Shown here: piece by piece, positions 1-9,701 of the stretch | Layout: each line of letters starts with the position of its first letter | How positions within the stretch are numbered: the stretch's first letter is position 1 | Source of the DNA: Saccharopolyspora aridisoli | GTDB lineage: Bacteria; Actinomycetota; Actinomycetes; Mycobacteriales; Pseudonocardiaceae | Direction: 5' to 3' | DNA length: 64,000 nt | Assembly (NCBI RefSeq): GCF_004348445.1 | Contig: NZ_SMKV01000002.1 | Span: 186,001-250,000, forward strand | Notes under the pieces: generated by a model | The model's database searches: none | Seen by the model: only the letters and a program-made list of their open reading frames with translations | What the model was told of the DNA's origin: nothing | Program-made: the position numbers and the translations under genes

Positions 1-722
1 TCGTCGGAGGCGCCGTAGGTGATGACGCGCGCGCCGTTGTCGGCTGACTGGAACGCGGCTCGCCCGTACGCGCCGCCGGCGCCGTCGAAGACGACGTCGA
101 CGCCGCCTGTCAGTTCGCGGACCCCCTCCACCCAGTCCGGTGCGCTGTAGTCGACCGGTTCGGCGCCGAGTTCGCGCACCAGGTCGAGCTTCTCCGCGCC
201 TCGTGCAGCGCCGATGACCTGGGCCCCTGCGGCCTTGGCCAGCTGGACGATGATGGACGCGGCTCCGCCCGCGGCCGCGGTGACGAGCACTCGTTCTCCC
301 GGGCGCACGGCCGCGTGGTCGATCAGTCGCATGGCGGTGGTGGCGTCGTGCAGGAGCACCACGGCTGCCTGCTCGTCCAGTCCGCTGGGGATCAGCGCGA
401 GTTCTGCTTCTTCGACCGTGACCAGTTCGGCGTAGGTTCCGCTGTGCTCGGTGCTGGCGACCACCTTCTTGCCCAGCCACGCCGACTGGACGTCCGCGCC
501 CAGCGCGACCACTTCACCGGCGATGCCGTCTCCGGGTATGTAGGGCGGATTCACCTCGAAGTACTTCCGCCCCCAGCCTTGGCGGAGCCGCGTGTCGAGG
601 AACAGCACGTCCACGGCCGCCATCCGCACCAGCACCTGACCCGACCGTGGCACGGGATCGACCTCCTCGATCATCGACAGGACTTCCGGTCCCCCGAATG
701 TCGTCACCTGCACCGCACGCAT
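1..722 (-). CDS. Quinone oxidoreductase / MDR-family dehydrogenase, 3' end cut by window
   Basis: About 240 N-terminal residues are visible; the gene runs off the left edge. The protein starts MRAVQVTTFGGPEVL, typical of NADPH:quinone reductases of the medium-chain dehydrogenase family. A GroES-like substrate domain (about residues 1-130) precedes a Rossmann domain with the nucleotide loop VLVTAAAGGAAS near residue 140. No structural-zinc cysteine cluster is seen, which fits the zinc-independent quinone reductase (QOR) subgroup. The expected role is NADPH-dependent reduction of quinones or enones in the cytosol; the substrate cannot be deduced. It stands alone, with a short gap before the next gene on the same strand. 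Confidence 0.85.
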   Translation of the reverse strand, partial: MRAVQVTTFGGPEVLSMIEEVDPVPRSGQVLVRMAAVDVLFLDTRLRQGWGRKYFEVNPPYIPGDGIAGEVVALGADVQSAWLGKKVVASTEHSGTYAELVTVEEAELALIPSGLDEQAAVVLLHDATTAMRLIDHAAVRPGERVLVTAAAGGAASIIVQLAKAAGAQVIGAARGAEKLDLVRELGAEPVDYSAPDWVEGVRELTGGVDVVFDGAGGAYGRAAFQSADNGARVITYGASD

Positions 723-800
723 GCTGATCACTCCGCTCTCGATCGACTCCTGCCCACCCTCTGACTTCGAGTTAACTGGAGGTCAAGGGCAGTGGGAGGA

Positions 801-1496
801 TCAGCAGCAGTGCTCACCGCGCCAGGCTCGCCGGCCTTCGTTGACCGCGACGGCCGTGATCACCGACCCGACCAGCGGATCGGCCCACCACCAGCCGAGA
901 AGGCTGTTGAGGACGAGCCCGAAGAGCAGCACTCCGGACAGGTAGGTGCAAATCAAGGTCTGCTTGGAGTCGGCGACGGCGCTCGCCGATCCGAGTTCGT
1001 GCCCTGCTCGCCGTTGCGCGTAGGACAGCAGCGGCATGATCAGCAAGGAGAGGGAGGCGACCACGATGCCGGCGGTGGAGTGTTGAGCAGCCTCCCCGCC
1101 GAACAGGCTGCGCACGGATTCCACAGCCACGTAGAGCGCCAGCGCGAAGAACGACACGGCGATCACCTTCAGCGCGGTTCGCTCACGCGCCTCCGGGTCG
1201 GAACCGGCGAACTGCCAAGCGACCGCGACCGCGGAGGCGACCTCGATGATTGAATCCAGGCCGAACCCGATCAGCGCGGTGGAGGACGCGGCAGCGCCTG
1301 CGCTGATGGCCACGACCGCTTCGATCACGTTGTAGGAGATCGTGGCGCCGACCAGCCATCGCACCCGCCGCTGCAGCGCACGGCGCCGCGCGTCCGCGCT
1401 GACGGTCGCCGTTCGCGCACAGCACTGGTCGCCGCAGGCGTCGGCACCGGCCTCGTTGACGTGCGCTGGGCGGTGCTGCTGCCCGTCGTCACACAT
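801..1496 (-). CDS. Cation diffusion facilitator-type metal exporter
   Basis: A 231-residue membrane protein with five to six hydrophobic segments. CDF features are visible: NVIEAVVAISAG in the first membrane segment, GFGLDSIIEVAS with the metal-ligand Asp in the second, and ADSKQT in a later one. A Cys-rich N-terminus (CGDQCC) could bind soft metals. The usual long cytoplasmic C-terminal domain is absent, as in the short CDF clade. The gene overlaps the upstream ArsR-type regulator by 8 bp, so the two are almost certainly co-transcribed. Metal-induced efflux of Cd, Pb or Zn is inferred from that pairing. Confidence 0.85.
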   Translation of the reverse strand: MCDDGQQHRPAHVNEAGADACGDQCCARTATVSADARRRALQRRVRWLVGATISYNVIEAVVAISAGAAASSTALIGFGLDSIIEVASAVAVAWQFAGSDPEARERTALKVIAVSFFALALYVAVESVRSLFGGEAAQHSTAGIVVASLSLLIMPLLSYAQRRAGHELGSASAVADSKQTLICTYLSGVLLFGLVLNSLLGWWWADPLVGSVITAVAVNEGRRAWRGEHCC

Positions 1497-1845
1497 GCCG
1501 AGCCTCGTCGCGAAGCGTCTCCGTGCCGTAGTTGGGGCAGAGGGCGACCGCGTTCCCGGTCGCCGCGAGCAGGGCCTCGGCGGCTGTCAGCACCTCGATC
1601 AGTTCCGGCCGGGCGAGCGAGTAGAACACCTGCCGCCCTTGTGGACGGCCGTCGACCAGGCCGCAATCCCGCAGGCAGGCCACGTGCGCCGACACGGTCG
1701 ACTGCGCCAGCCCGAGATGTCCCACGAGATCGGCGACCCGCGCCTCACCTCCGGCAAGACGTCGCACGATGGCCAACCGCGTGCCGTCGGACAGTCCGTG
1801 GAACAGTGCCGCCGCCGCGTCCAGCTCCACACGTTCGATCGTCAT
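1489..1845 (-). CDS. ArsR/SmtB-family metal sensor, CmtR-like
   Basis: A 118-residue winged-helix repressor. The recognition helix lies in LVGHLGLAQSTVSAHVACL. Cys57 and Cys61 (ACLRDCGLV) and Cys103 (ALCPNYG) closely match the three cysteines that form the Cd(II)/Pb(II) site of mycobacterial CmtR. It should repress itself and the overlapping CDF exporter until thiophilic metal binds. An AT-rich stretch just upstream is the likely operator and promoter. Metal specificity is inferred from the cysteine pattern alone. Confidence 0.9.
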   Translation of the reverse strand: MTIERVELDAAAALFHGLSDGTRLAIVRRLAGGEARVADLVGHLGLAQSTVSAHVACLRDCGLVDGRPQGRQVFYSLARPELIEVLTAAEALLAATGNAVALCPNYGTETLRDEARHV

Positions 1846-1881
1846 TCGGCGATGTTATCAATTTTTACCGATGAAGACCGA
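1846..1881 (-). promoter_or_regulatory. AT-rich putative promoter/operator of the metal-resistance pair
   Basis: The 36 bp before the ArsR-type gene are strikingly AT-rich for this genome (they include ATCAATTTTTACC). They separate the regulator from the methyltransferase pseudogene. This is where a CmtR/SmtB-type repressor would bind. No clean dyad is visible, so the call rests on position and composition. Confidence 0.4.
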
Positions 1882-2668
1882 TCAACCCAGACGCTTCGCC
1901 AGGGCGAGCTGCGTCACGTACCGCTTGGTGATCACGCCGCCGTGATCACCATCGATGCGCTCCCCGATGCAGTCCAAGAGCCGGTCCCGTGCCGAGGGCG
2001 GCATCTCCCGATGCCCCGAGTAGGTCATCAGCAGACCGAGGTACTGGTCGGTCGTGTATCGGGCTTTCCACTCGTAGCGGTGGAACTCCGGCGGGCTGAA
2101 CCGAGCTGAGCGGTGGAACTCCTCCGAATCGTCCGGAATCTCGTCGGAAACCGGAAGGCGTTGCCCCGGTTCGGTGTTGGGGTAGTACCGCTCATAGCAC
2201 TGCTGGACCTGCGCGAAGAACTCGTCGCTCCCGCCGGCGATGTGGTGCGTTGAGAACACGGCGAGCGCACCCCGAGCACGCAACGCTTCGGCCGCCTTGA
2301 CCATGCGCACCTCGGGGTCGAGCCGGTGGAACGAGGCCGCCGCCACGACCAGGTCGAACCCCACCGGCGGGAGCGGCCACTCCTCGAACGCGGCGACCAC
2401 CACCCGCGCGGACACGCAATCAGCGAGGTGACGCCGGGCGATCTCAGCCATTTCAGTCGCAGGTTCGACAGCGGTGACCGCGAACCCGCGGGCAGCCAGC
2501 GGCACGGTCGCCTGCCCGGTGCCGCATCCGATCTCATGAGCACCCGGCCCCCTTCACCGACAGCCGCGGTGAGCACGTCGAACAGCTGCGCCGGGTAGCC
2601 CGGGCGGCACCGGTCTAGAGGCCGGCGTCCTCGGCGAACACCGATCGAATCCGCTCGCGGTCGTTCAC
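1882..2668 (-). pseudogene. Class I SAM-dependent methyltransferase, broken by two frameshifts
   Basis: Three reading frames must be joined to recover one methyltransferase. From a GTG at 2668 the frame reads VNDRERIRSVFAEDAGL and hits TAG at 2617-2615, where restoring one base gives the expected YDRxRPGYP. The second frame continues YPAQLFDVLTAAVGEGGRVL until about 2537. There the motif EIGCGTGQ (SAM-binding motif I) continues only in a third frame, which is then open to 1882 (about 207 codons). The C-terminal part is otherwise normal for the YafE/UbiE-like family. Either the gene is a recent pseudogene or there are two assembly errors. Confidence 0.8.
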
Positions 2669-2720
2669 GGCAGTCTCGAACCGCAGGTCATGTGCGCAGT
2701 GTACGAACCAGCGGCCGTGT

Positions 2721-2744
2721 TGACAGGAAGGTTCCCATGCTCGC
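2721..2744 (+). repeat. Copy of dispersed GGTTCCC motif (intergenic)
   Basis: Best full-length example of the dispersed motif: TGACAGGAAGGTTCCCATGC followed by TCGC. It lies in the short gap between the methyltransferase pseudogene and the 3' end of hutI. It looks like a stop codon, a Shine-Dalgarno sequence and an ATG in a row, but no credible gene follows. Confidence 0.7.
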
Positions 2745-2795
2745 GATCAAGAGGTGTCGAGGCGAGAACCGCGACGCCGACCCACCGAGGTGGCC

Positions 2796-3974
2796 TCATC
2801 GAATGCGGTCGCCTTTGCGCCACACGGCGCGGGTCAGGGGAACACCAGGCCGATACGCCAGCCAAGTCGTGCTCGGCGCGTCCAGCACTTGGAGGTCGGC
2901 CCGGGCGCCCGGGCGCAGCACGCCGACGGCACCGTCCCCGGTTTCGCGTCGCAGCGCACGCGCCCCACCCCAGGTGGCCGCGCGCACAGCTTCGGCCACG
3001 CTCACCCGCATCTGCAGTACCGCGGTCGTCACGCAGAAGGCCATCGACGAGGTGTAGGACGAGCCCGGGTTGCAGTTGCTGGCGAGCGCCACGGTGGCCC
3101 CGGCGTCGAGCAGTGCGCGGGCGTCCGGCAGCGGCTGGCGGGTGGACAGGTCGCAGGCAGGCAGCAAGGTCGCGACGGTGTCAGAAGCTGCGAGCGCGTC
3201 CACGTCCGAAGGCACCAGGTGGGTGCAGTGGTCGACGCTGGCCGCTCCCACCTCGACCGCCAACGTCACTCCCGGCCCGGGCCCGAGCTGATTGCCGTGC
3301 ACCCGCAGTCCCAGGCCGCGCTGGCGGGCAGCCACCAGCACTCGGCGGGACTGGTCGGCGTCGAAGGCCCCCTCCTCGCAGAACACGTCGCACCATCCGA
3401 CGTGATCGGCGACGGCGTCGAGCATGTCCCCGCACACCAGGTCCACGTAGTCGGCCGCGTCGGCTCCGGGCGGGACGAGATGGGCCCCGAGGAAGGTGAC
3501 CTCGTCGGCGACGGTGGCTGCGATCTTCGCTGCGCGCAGCTCGTCCTCGACGGTCAGCCCATAGCCGGTCTTGGTCTCCACGCAGGTCGTGCCCTGAGCT
3601 GCGGCCTCCTCGAGATGACGGCGCAGGTTGCCCGCGAGTTCGGCGTCGGTGGCCTGCCTGGTGGCGTTGACGGTGACCGCGATTCCGCCCGCCTGGTAGG
3701 GCAGGCCGGACATGCGGGCGGCGAACTCGGCGGTGCGATCGCCGGCAAAGACGAGGTGGGTGTGGCTGTCCACCCAGCCGGGCAGGACCGCCCGCCCCTC
3801 GACGTCGACGCGCTCGTCCGCGTCCGGCGCGGATCCGGCGTGACCGACCCAGGCGACCCGGTCGCCGTCGATGACCACTGCCGCGTCGGCGATGGTGCCG
3901 AGCGCGTCGTCATTGGTCGTGAGTTCACCTATCCCAGTGATAACAGTGGATGGCATCGCCGCCCATTTCCTCAC
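2796..3974 (-). CDS. hutI: Imidazolonepropionase
   Basis: A 392-residue metal-dependent amidohydrolase that opens 4-imidazolone-5-propanoate to N-formimidoyl-L-glutamate, the third step of histidine breakdown. The first metal-binding HxH is in [12 protein letters not shown]. Further matches are [19 protein letters not shown] and DHCTHL. The GTG start at 3974 overlaps the hutF stop (GTGA), the same coupled style as the rest of the operon; an ATG at 3956 ([10 protein letters not shown]) is the alternative. It is the last gene of the hut operon. Confidence 0.95.
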   Translation of the reverse strand: MRKWAAMPSTVITGIGELTTNDDALGTIADAAVVIDGDRVAWVGHAGSAPDADERVDVEGRAVLPGWVDSHTHLVFAGDRTAEFAARMSGLPYQAGGIAVTVNATRQATDAELAGNLRRHLEEAAAQGTTCVETKTGYGLTVEDELRAAKIAATVADEVTFLGAHLVPPGADAADYVDLVCGDMLDAVADHVGWCDVFCEEGAFDADQSRRVLVAARQRGLGLRVHGNQLGPGPGVTLAVEVGAASVDHCTHLVPSDVDALAASDTVATLLPACDLSTRQPLPDARALLDAGATVALASNCNPGSSYTSSMAFCVTTAVLQMRVSVAEAVRAATWGGARALRRETGDGAVGVLRPGARADLQVLDAPSTTWLAYRPGVPLTRAVWRKGDRIR

Positions 3975-5260
3975 GCTCGAAGTGCAGTGATGGATTCGCG
4001 CAGTTCACGCGCGGTATCGATGGTGGTGTGGGCTCCACCGGTGACCACGGTCCTGCCATCGGTGATCACCTCGCGAACGTCCTCGGCGCGGGCCACGGCC
4101 GGGACCACCGGCAGCGCGACACCGGCCAAGCGCGGTGTGTCGAGGTCGATCGCGACGAAGTCCGCACGGGCTCCCGCTTCGAGCCGGCCCGCATCGGGAC
4201 GCCCGATGGCGGAGTGCGCTGTGGCCATCGCGAGCAGCTCGTCCGGCCCGTGGTGTCCGCGGGTCTCCGTCGCCAACCGCTGGTAGGACTCCACGGCCTG
4301 CGCCTCGGCGAGGACGTCGATGACCGAGTGCCCGTCGCTGCCCAGTGACAGAGCACTCCCCGCCACTGCCAGAGCCCCGGCAGGACCGATCCCGTCAGCC
4401 AAGTCCGCCTCGGTCGTCGGGCACAGGCACACCCCGGTTCCGCTGCCGCCCAGCAGGCCCACATCCCCGGCTGCGAGGTGCGTGGCGTGCACGGCGGTGA
4501 CGTCCTCACCGAGAGCACCGCGCTCGGCCAGCAGCTGCACCGGGGTTCGACCGTGGGCCGCCAAGCACGCCTCGTTCTCGGCGCGCTGCTCGGACACGTG
4601 CAGGTGCAGGGGAACCTTCCTGTCACACGCCCACCCTGCGACCTCCCCGATCGCCTCGGCCGGCACCGCGCGAACCGAGTGCACAGCAGCCCCCAGGAGC
4701 ACGTCCTGCGCGGTGAAGGACTCCGCGCGTTCGCCCCACCCAGCCGCGTCGCCGTCGGAGAACCGTTGCTGAACCTCGTCGAGTTCACGATCAAAACCGC
4801 CCGCGAGGTAGCAAGTGTCCAGGAGCGTCAACCTGATCCCGGCGTCGTGGGCGGCTTGCGCCAGCGCGTGGCTCATCGCGTTCGGGTCGCGGTAGCGGGA
4901 ACCGCCGGGCGCGTGGTGCAGGTAGTGGAACTCGCCGACACCGGTGATGCCCGCCTGCACCATCTCCGCGTAGACGCCGCGCGCGAGCAGGTAGTAGCTG
5001 TCCGGGTCGAGCTTCGCCGCGACCCGGTACATCTGTTCCCGCCACGTCCAGAACGTGCCGCGTGCGGTGTCACCGCGCAGAGCCCGGTGGAAGGCGTGGG
5101 AGTGCACGTTGGCCAGGCCGGGCAGCACCAGGCCGGGAAGCCTCCGGGCACCACCGGGTGCTTCGGCTTGCCGCACCGCTGTGATCCGCCCGGACTCGAC
5201 CTCGAACAGCACGTCGCGGCACGGGCCTTCGGGCAGCCACGCCCATTCGCACCAGAACAT
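3971..5260 (-). CDS. hutF: Formimidoylglutamate deiminase
   Basis: A 429-residue amidohydrolase that deaminates N-formimidoylglutamate to N-formylglutamate, which marks the five-step version of histidine degradation. Seen: HxH in [30 protein letters not shown] and the metal Asp region [13 protein letters not shown]. The ATG at 5260 follows a GAGGGG ribosome site and lies 4 nt after the stop of the upstream M20 gene; a longer upstream reading frame is only overlap with that gene. A copy of the dispersed motif lies inside the gene and encodes DRKVP just before LHLHVSEQ. Confidence 0.95.
   Translation of the reverse strand: MFWCEWAWLPEGPCRDVLFEVESGRITAVRQAEAPGGARRLPGLVLPGLANVHSHAFHRALRGDTARGTFWTWREQMYRVAAKLDPDSYYLLARGVYAEMVQAGITGVGEFHYLHHAPGGSRYRDPNAMSHALAQAAHDAGIRLTLLDTCYLAGGFDRELDEVQQRFSDGDAAGWGERAESFTAQDVLLGAAVHSVRAVPAEAIGEVAGWACDRKVPLHLHVSEQRAENEACLAAHGRTPVQLLAERGALGEDVTAVHATHLAAGDVGLLGGSGTGVCLCPTTEADLADGIGPAGALAVAGSALSLGSDGHSVIDVLAEAQAVESYQRLATETRGHHGPDELLAMATAHSAIGRPDAGRLEAGARADFVAIDLDTPRLAGVALPVVPAVARAEDVREVITDGRTVVTGGAHTTIDTARELRESITALRA
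4610..4625 (-). repeat. Dispersed motif copy inside hutF
   Basis: GGGAACCTTCCTGTCA on the + strand. On the hutF coding strand it reads GAC AGG AAG GTT CCC and gives the peptide DRKVP. Confidence 0.7.
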
Positions 5261-5264
5261 CCCC

Positions 5265-6449
5265 TCACCCCGCCAAGTCTGCGAGGACGCGGGCGAGGGC
5301 ATGGGAACCTTCCTCGCAGTCCTCGGCGGTCGCGTGTTCTTCGGGGGCGTGGCTGATCCCGGTCGGGTTTCGCACGAACAGCATCGCGGTCGGCTTCTCG
5401 GCTGCGAGCACTCCCGCGTCGTGGCCGGCCCCGGTGGGCAGGACAGGGACATCGTCGAGGACACCGCGCAGTCGGTCGCGCAGCGCCGGGTCGAATTGGA
5501 CGGTGTCGCCGAAGGATTCCTCGACGACCTGCACCTGGCACCCTTCCTGCGCGGCGAATTGCTCCGCCTGCCCGGCCAGGTCGTCGACCATGGATCGCAC
5601 CCCCCTGGGAGCGCGCGCGTCGAGGTGGACGTCCACTGTCGAGGCGATGACGTTGGTGCCGCCCGGGGTGGGGACGAGCCTGCCGACCGTCGCGCGACCT
5701 CCGGGCGTCGCGGCCGCCGTGCGGCGGGCGGCGAGGACGAGGTGCGCTGCGGGGAGCATGGAATCGTTCCGGTCATCGATGAGCGTGGCGCCGGCGTGGT
5801 TTCCCTGACCGCTGAAGCGGAACCGCCACCTGCCGTGTCCGAGGATCGAGTCGGCGACCCCTAGGGGACGATCCAGGTCGATCAGGCCCTTGCCCTGCTC
5901 GACGTGCAGCTCCACGAAGGTTCCGATGCGCGCGAGAGCGGTCTCGTCCCGGCCGATGCGGGCGGGGTCCGCGCCGAAGGAGCGCATCGCTTCGGCGAGG
6001 GTGCCTCCGTCGGCGTCGCGCAGGTTGCGCGCGTGATCCGGGTGGATGGTTCCCGCCATCAGCCGGGACCCGAGGCAGGGCACCCCGAAGCGGCCGCCTT
6101 CCTCTTCGGCGAAGACCACCACGGCCAGCGGTGCGCGCGGCTGAAAACCTCGTTCCCGCAGAATGTCCACCGCTTCGAGCGCGCTGACCACACCGAGGGG
6201 GCCGTCGAAGGCGCCACCGCCGGGCACCGAGTCGAGATGGCTGCCGGTGACGACAGCACCCGGTCCCGGCTCTCCCCACCAGGCCCAGATGTTGGTGTTG
6301 GCATCGGTTTCCACCGCGAACCCGCGGTTCTCGGCCTGCTCGATGAACCATTCGCGCAGGTGCCGCTCGGCGTCGTCGAAGACGTGCCGCGAGTAGCCAC
6401 CGCGCCGCTGATCCGCGCCGATCCCGGCGATGGCGTTGAGCCCGCTCAT
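5265..6449 (-). CDS. M20-family amidohydrolase (allantoate amidohydrolase / N-carbamoylase type) in the hut operon
   Basis: A 394-residue binuclear metallohydrolase. It shows [19 protein letters not shown] (metal His/Asp) and EEEGGRFG (catalytic/metal Glu), plus the dimerisation-domain motif ELHVEQG. The family hydrolyses allantoate, N-carbamoyl amino acids and related ureido or formyl compounds. The ATG at 6449 overlaps the hutU stop (ATGA), and hutF follows 4 nt after the stop. Its place between hutU and hutF, with no HutG-type N-formylglutamate deformylase in the operon, suggests that it removes the formyl group in the last step. That function is inference. Confidence 0.85.
   Translation of the reverse strand: MSGLNAIAGIGADQRRGGYSRHVFDDAERHLREWFIEQAENRGFAVETDANTNIWAWWGEPGPGAVVTGSHLDSVPGGGAFDGPLGVVSALEAVDILRERGFQPRAPLAVVVFAEEEGGRFGVPCLGSRLMAGTIHPDHARNLRDADGGTLAEAMRSFGADPARIGRDETALARIGTFVELHVEQGKGLIDLDRPLGVADSILGHGRWRFRFSGQGNHAGATLIDDRNDSMLPAAHLVLAARRTAAATPGGRATVGRLVPTPGGTNVIASTVDVHLDARAPRGVRSMVDDLAGQAEQFAAQEGCQVQVVEESFGDTVQFDPALRDRLRGVLDDVPVLPTGAGHDAGVLAAEKPTAMLFVRNPTGISHAPEEHATAEDCEEGSHALARVLADLAG
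5301..5320 (-). repeat. Dispersed motif copy inside the M20 gene
   Basis: ATGGGAACCTTCCTCGCAGT on the + strand. On the coding strand it is read as GAG GAA GGT TCC CAT GCC (EEGSHA), a different reading frame from the hutF and hutU copies. Confidence 0.65.
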
Positions 6450-8092
6450 CGGCTCACCAGCGGTGTCCGCACGCCGCGCTCGGCAGCAATCTCTTCGGCA
6501 CGTTCGTAACCGGCGTCGACGTGCCGGATCACCCCCATGCCCGGGTCGTTGGTGAGCACCCGCTGGAGCTTCTGCGCGGCGAGCTCGGTGCCGTCGGCGA
6601 CCGTGACCTGACCAGCGTGCAGGGAACGTCCCATGCCGACGCCGCCACCGTGGTGCAGCGACACCCAAGTCGCGCCAGATGCGGTGTTGACCAGGGCGTT
6701 GAGCAGCGGCCAGTCGGCGACCGCGTCGGAGGAGTCCGCCATCGCCTCGGTCTCGCGGTAGGGAGAGGCGACCGATCCGCAGTCGAGGTGATCGCGGCCG
6801 AGGACCACGGGTGCGGCGAGCTCGCCGGAGGCGACCATCTCGTTGAACCGCAGGCCCGCGGCAGCGCGCTCGCCGTAACCGAGCCAGCAGATCCGGGCGG
6901 GAAGGCCGTGGAAGGGAACCTTCCTGTCAGCCAACCGGAGCCATCGGGCGAGGTGCTCGTCGTCTCCGAAGAGCTCCAGCACGGCCTTGTCGGTCTTGGC
7001 GATGTCGGCGGGGTCACCGGACAGCGCCGCCCAGCGGAAGGGTCCTCTTCCTTCGCAGAACAGCGGGCGGATGTAGGCGGGGACGAAGCCCGGGTAGGCG
7101 AACGCCCGGTCGTATCCGGCGAGCTGGGCTTCGCCGCGCAACGAGTTGCCGTAGTCGAAGACCTCGGCGCCTGCGTCGAGGAATCCCACCATCGCCTCGA
7201 CTTGCTGGGCCATCGAATCCCGTGCGCGGGTGGTGAACTCGTCGGGTTTGCGGGCCGCGTAATCGCCCCAGTCGGAAAGGTCCACGTCCAGCGGGAGGTA
7301 CGACAGCGGGTCGTGCGCCGAGGTCTGGTCGGTGACGATGTCCGCCGGCACTCCGCGTCGCAGCATCTCGGGGAGCAGCTGCGCCGCGTTGCCGATGACG
7401 GCCACCGAGTAGGCGCGCCGGTCACGCTTGGCTGCGACGGCCTTGTCGATGGCTTCGTCGAGGGAGTCGGCGACCTCGTCGAGGTAGCCCTGGCGGGCGC
7501 GGCGGTGGGCGCGTTCCGGGGCGCATTCCACGACCAGCGCGACACCTTCGTTCATGGTGACCGCCAGCGGCTGCGCTCCACCCATGCCGCCGAGTCCCGC
7601 GGTGATGGTGAGCGTTCCGGCAAGCGTTCCGCCGAAGCGCTTGGTCGCGATGGCCCCGAACGTCTCATAGGTGCCTTGAAGGATCCCTTGTGTTCCGATG
7701 TAGATCCAAGATCCGGCCGTCATCTGGCCGTACATCATCAGGCCGAGTTCGTCGAGGCGCCGGAACTCCGACCAGTTCGCCCAGTCGCCGACGAGGTTGG
7801 AGTTGGCGATGAGCACGCGCGGCGCCCACTCGTGGGTTCGCAGCACGCCGACGGGTTTGCCGGACTGCACGAGCAGCGTCTCGTCCTGGCCGAGCGTGGT
7901 CAGTTCGCGCACGATCGCCTGGTAGCAGGCCCAGTTCCGGGCGGCCTTGCCGGTTCCGCCGTAGACGACGAGGTCTTGCGGGCGTTCGGCGACGTCGGGG
8001 TCGAGGTTGTTCTGCAGCATCCGCAGCGGTGCCTCGGTGCTCCAGCTGCGGGCGGTCAGCGTCGTGCCGCGTGGGGCGCGCACGTCGGTCAT
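6446..8092 (-). CDS. hutU: Urocanate hydratase
   Basis: 548 residues, the normal length for urocanase. It adds water to urocanate to give 4-imidazolone-5-propanoate, using tightly bound NAD+ as an electrophile. Family signatures are plain: [13 protein letters not shown] in the NAD-binding part, [30 protein letters not shown] and [21 protein letters not shown] overlaps with hutH upstream and the M20 gene downstream indicate a coupled operon. A copy of the dispersed motif gives [13 protein letters not shown] near residue 390. Confidence 0.97.
   Translation of the reverse strand: MTDVRAPRGTTLTARSWSTEAPLRMLQNNLDPDVAERPQDLVVYGGTGKAARNWACYQAIVRELTTLGQDETLLVQSGKPVGVLRTHEWAPRVLIANSNLVGDWANWSEFRRLDELGLMMYGQMTAGSWIYIGTQGILQGTYETFGAIATKRFGGTLAGTLTITAGLGGMGGAQPLAVTMNEGVALVVECAPERAHRRARQGYLDEVADSLDEAIDKAVAAKRDRRAYSVAVIGNAAQLLPEMLRRGVPADIVTDQTSAHDPLSYLPLDVDLSDWGDYAARKPDEFTTRARDSMAQQVEAMVGFLDAGAEVFDYGNSLRGEAQLAGYDRAFAYPGFVPAYIRPLFCEGRGPFRWAALSGDPADIAKTDKAVLELFGDDEHLARWLRLADRKVPFHGLPARICWLGYGERAAAGLRFNEMVASGELAAPVVLGRDHLDCGSVASPYRETEAMADSSDAVADWPLLNALVNTASGATWVSLHHGGGVGMGRSLHAGQVTVADGTELAAQKLQRVLTNDPGMGVIRHVDAGYERAEEIAAERGVRTPLVSR
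6914..6929 (-). repeat. Dispersed motif copy inside hutU
   Basis: GGGAACCTTCCTGTCA on the + strand, identical over 16 bp to the hutF copy and in the same frame, so both unrelated enzymes carry DRKVP. Confidence 0.7.
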
Positions 8093-9624
8093 CGATCCCT
8101 CCCTGATTCGGCGGCGGCGAGGACTTCGCCGCCGCGGATGAGTCGTTCTGCCGCGGCGATCTCGGGTGCCACGTGCCGGTCGGGGCCCGGTCCTGGCACG
8201 TCGCGGCGCAGCAGGTCGCGGACCGCACCGGTGGCGGGGCCGGGTTCCAGGGGTGCGCGCAGGTCGAGGGCCCGAGCGGCTGTGAGCAGTTCGATGGCCA
8301 GCACCGTGGTCAGGCCGTCGACGGCGCGGCGCAGCTTGCGGGCGGCGGCCCAGCCCATGGACACGTGGTCTTCCTGCATGGCGCTGGTGGGGATGGAGTC
8401 CACGGAGGCCGGCACGGCGAGGCGTTTGAGTTCGGAGACGATCCCGGCCTGCGTGTAGTGGGCGATCATGTGTCCGGAGTCGACGCCGGGGTCGTCGGCG
8501 AGGAACGCCGGGAGTCCGTGGGAGCGGGCGACGTCGAGCATCCGGTCGGTGCGCCGGTCGCAGATGCTGGCCACGTCGGCCAACGCGATGGCCAGGAAGT
8601 CCAGCACGTGTCCGAGCGGGGCTCCGTGGAAGTTGCCGTTGGATTCGATGCGGCCGTCGGGAAGCACGACGGGGTTGTCGATGGCGGACGCGAGCTCGCG
8701 ATCGGCGACGGTCTCGGCGTGGCCGACGGTGTCGCGGGCGGCGCCGTGGACCTGCGGTGAGCAGCGCAACGAGTAGGCGTCCTGGACGCGTGGGCAGTCC
8801 GGCCCGCGGTGGCTGGCCACGATCGGCGAGTGCGAGAGGAAGGCGGCCATCCTCTCGGCCGAGACGGCTTGGCCGGGGTGCGGGCGGAGTGCTTGGAGGT
8901 CGGCGGCGAAGGGACGGTCGGTGCCGAGCAGTGCCTCGACGCTCATCGCGGCGGTGAGGTCGGCGACGTCGACCAGGGCGTTGATGTCACGCAGCGCGAG
9001 CACCAGCATGCCGAGCATGCCGTCGGTGCCGTTGGTGAGCGCGAGCCCTTCTTTCTCGGCCAGCACGACGGGCGCGATGCCGGCTTCCGTGAGCACTTCG
9101 GCGGCCAGGCGTCGCCGGCCGGAGGCGTCGAGGACCTCGCCTTCACCGGTGAGCGCCAGGGCGACGGCCGCGAGCGGGGCGAGGTCGCCGGAGCAACCGA
9201 GGGAGCCGTGCTCATGCACGAGGGGAACGATCCCGGCGTTGAGCATCGCGGCCAGGGCGTGGGCGGTTTCGGGTCGAACCCCGGTGTGACCGGTGGCGAT
9301 GGTGTGCAGGCGCAGCAGCATCTGCGCGCGCACGACTTCGGGTTCGACGATGTCGCCGGCGCCCGCCGCGTGGGAGCGGACGAAGGACTGCTGCAAGGCC
9401 GCCCTTCGCTCACTGGGGATGTGGCGCACGGCGAGGGCTCCGAAGCCGGTGGAGACCCCGTAGACGGGTCGTTCTTCGGCTGCCAGTTCTTCGATGTGCT
9501 TGCGGGTGGCGACGATGCCTTGTTCGGCGAGCTCGCTGAGCCGCACGGTGCTCCCCCCGCGCGCGACCGAGACGACTTCCGCGCGCGACAGCGGCTGCGG
9601 ACCGAGGAACAACTCGTTGTGCAT
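8089..9624 (-). CDS. hutH: Histidine ammonia-lyase
   Basis: 511 residues. Catalyses non-oxidative deamination of L-histidine to urocanate, the committed step of the pathway. The catalytic Tyr region VYGVSTGFG is at about residue 54. The cofactor-forming loop reads [13 protein letters not shown], so the tripeptide at 144-146 is Cys-Ser-Gly rather than the usual Ala-Ser-Gly. The MIO group forms from the Ser, so activity is expected. Its stop overlaps the hutU start (ATGA). It is the first gene of the operon and is divergent from an IclR regulator. Confidence 0.96.
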   Translation of the reverse strand: MHNELFLGPQPLSRAEVVSVARGGSTVRLSELAEQGIVATRKHIEELAAEERPVYGVSTGFGALAVRHIPSERRAALQQSFVRSHAAGAGDIVEPEVVRAQMLLRLHTIATGHTGVRPETAHALAAMLNAGIVPLVHEHGSLGCSGDLAPLAAVALALTGEGEVLDASGRRRLAAEVLTEAGIAPVVLAEKEGLALTNGTDGMLGMLVLALRDINALVDVADLTAAMSVEALLGTDRPFAADLQALRPHPGQAVSAERMAAFLSHSPIVASHRGPDCPRVQDAYSLRCSPQVHGAARDTVGHAETVADRELASAIDNPVVLPDGRIESNGNFHGAPLGHVLDFLAIALADVASICDRRTDRMLDVARSHGLPAFLADDPGVDSGHMIAHYTQAGIVSELKRLAVPASVDSIPTSAMQEDHVSMGWAAARKLRRAVDGLTTVLAIELLTAARALDLRAPLEPGPATGAVRDLLRRDVPGPGPDRHVAPEIAAAERLIRGGEVLAAAESGRDR

Positions 9625-9650
9625 GTCCCCATCTCAGCTCGCGGAAGCCC

Positions 9651-9692
9651 CTGGCAGAAGCCCTGATGGAGGGACTTCGTCTGGGATGCCAG
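9651..9692. promoter_or_regulatory. Nested palindromic operator between hutH and the IclR gene
   Basis: The 77-bp divergent gap contains outer arms CTGGCA/TGCCAG (9651-9656 and 9687-9692). Inside them is a second dyad: AGAAGCCCT, five bases, then AGGGACTTCGTCT. A symmetric site here could control both hutH and the regulator. IclR family members bind such dyads, so it is the obvious operator candidate. Confidence 0.6.
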
Positions 9693-9701
9693 ACTTTGGG
9701 C

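Noticed and set aside
2737-3057. A + strand gene starting at the ATG of the dispersed motif
   Set aside because: The motif resembles a ribosome site and start, but the reading frame is antisense to hutI and has no domain.
6521-8458. A 645-codon + strand frame across hutU/hutH
   Set aside because: Antisense shadow caused by high GC; both hut genes carry full family signatures on the other strand.
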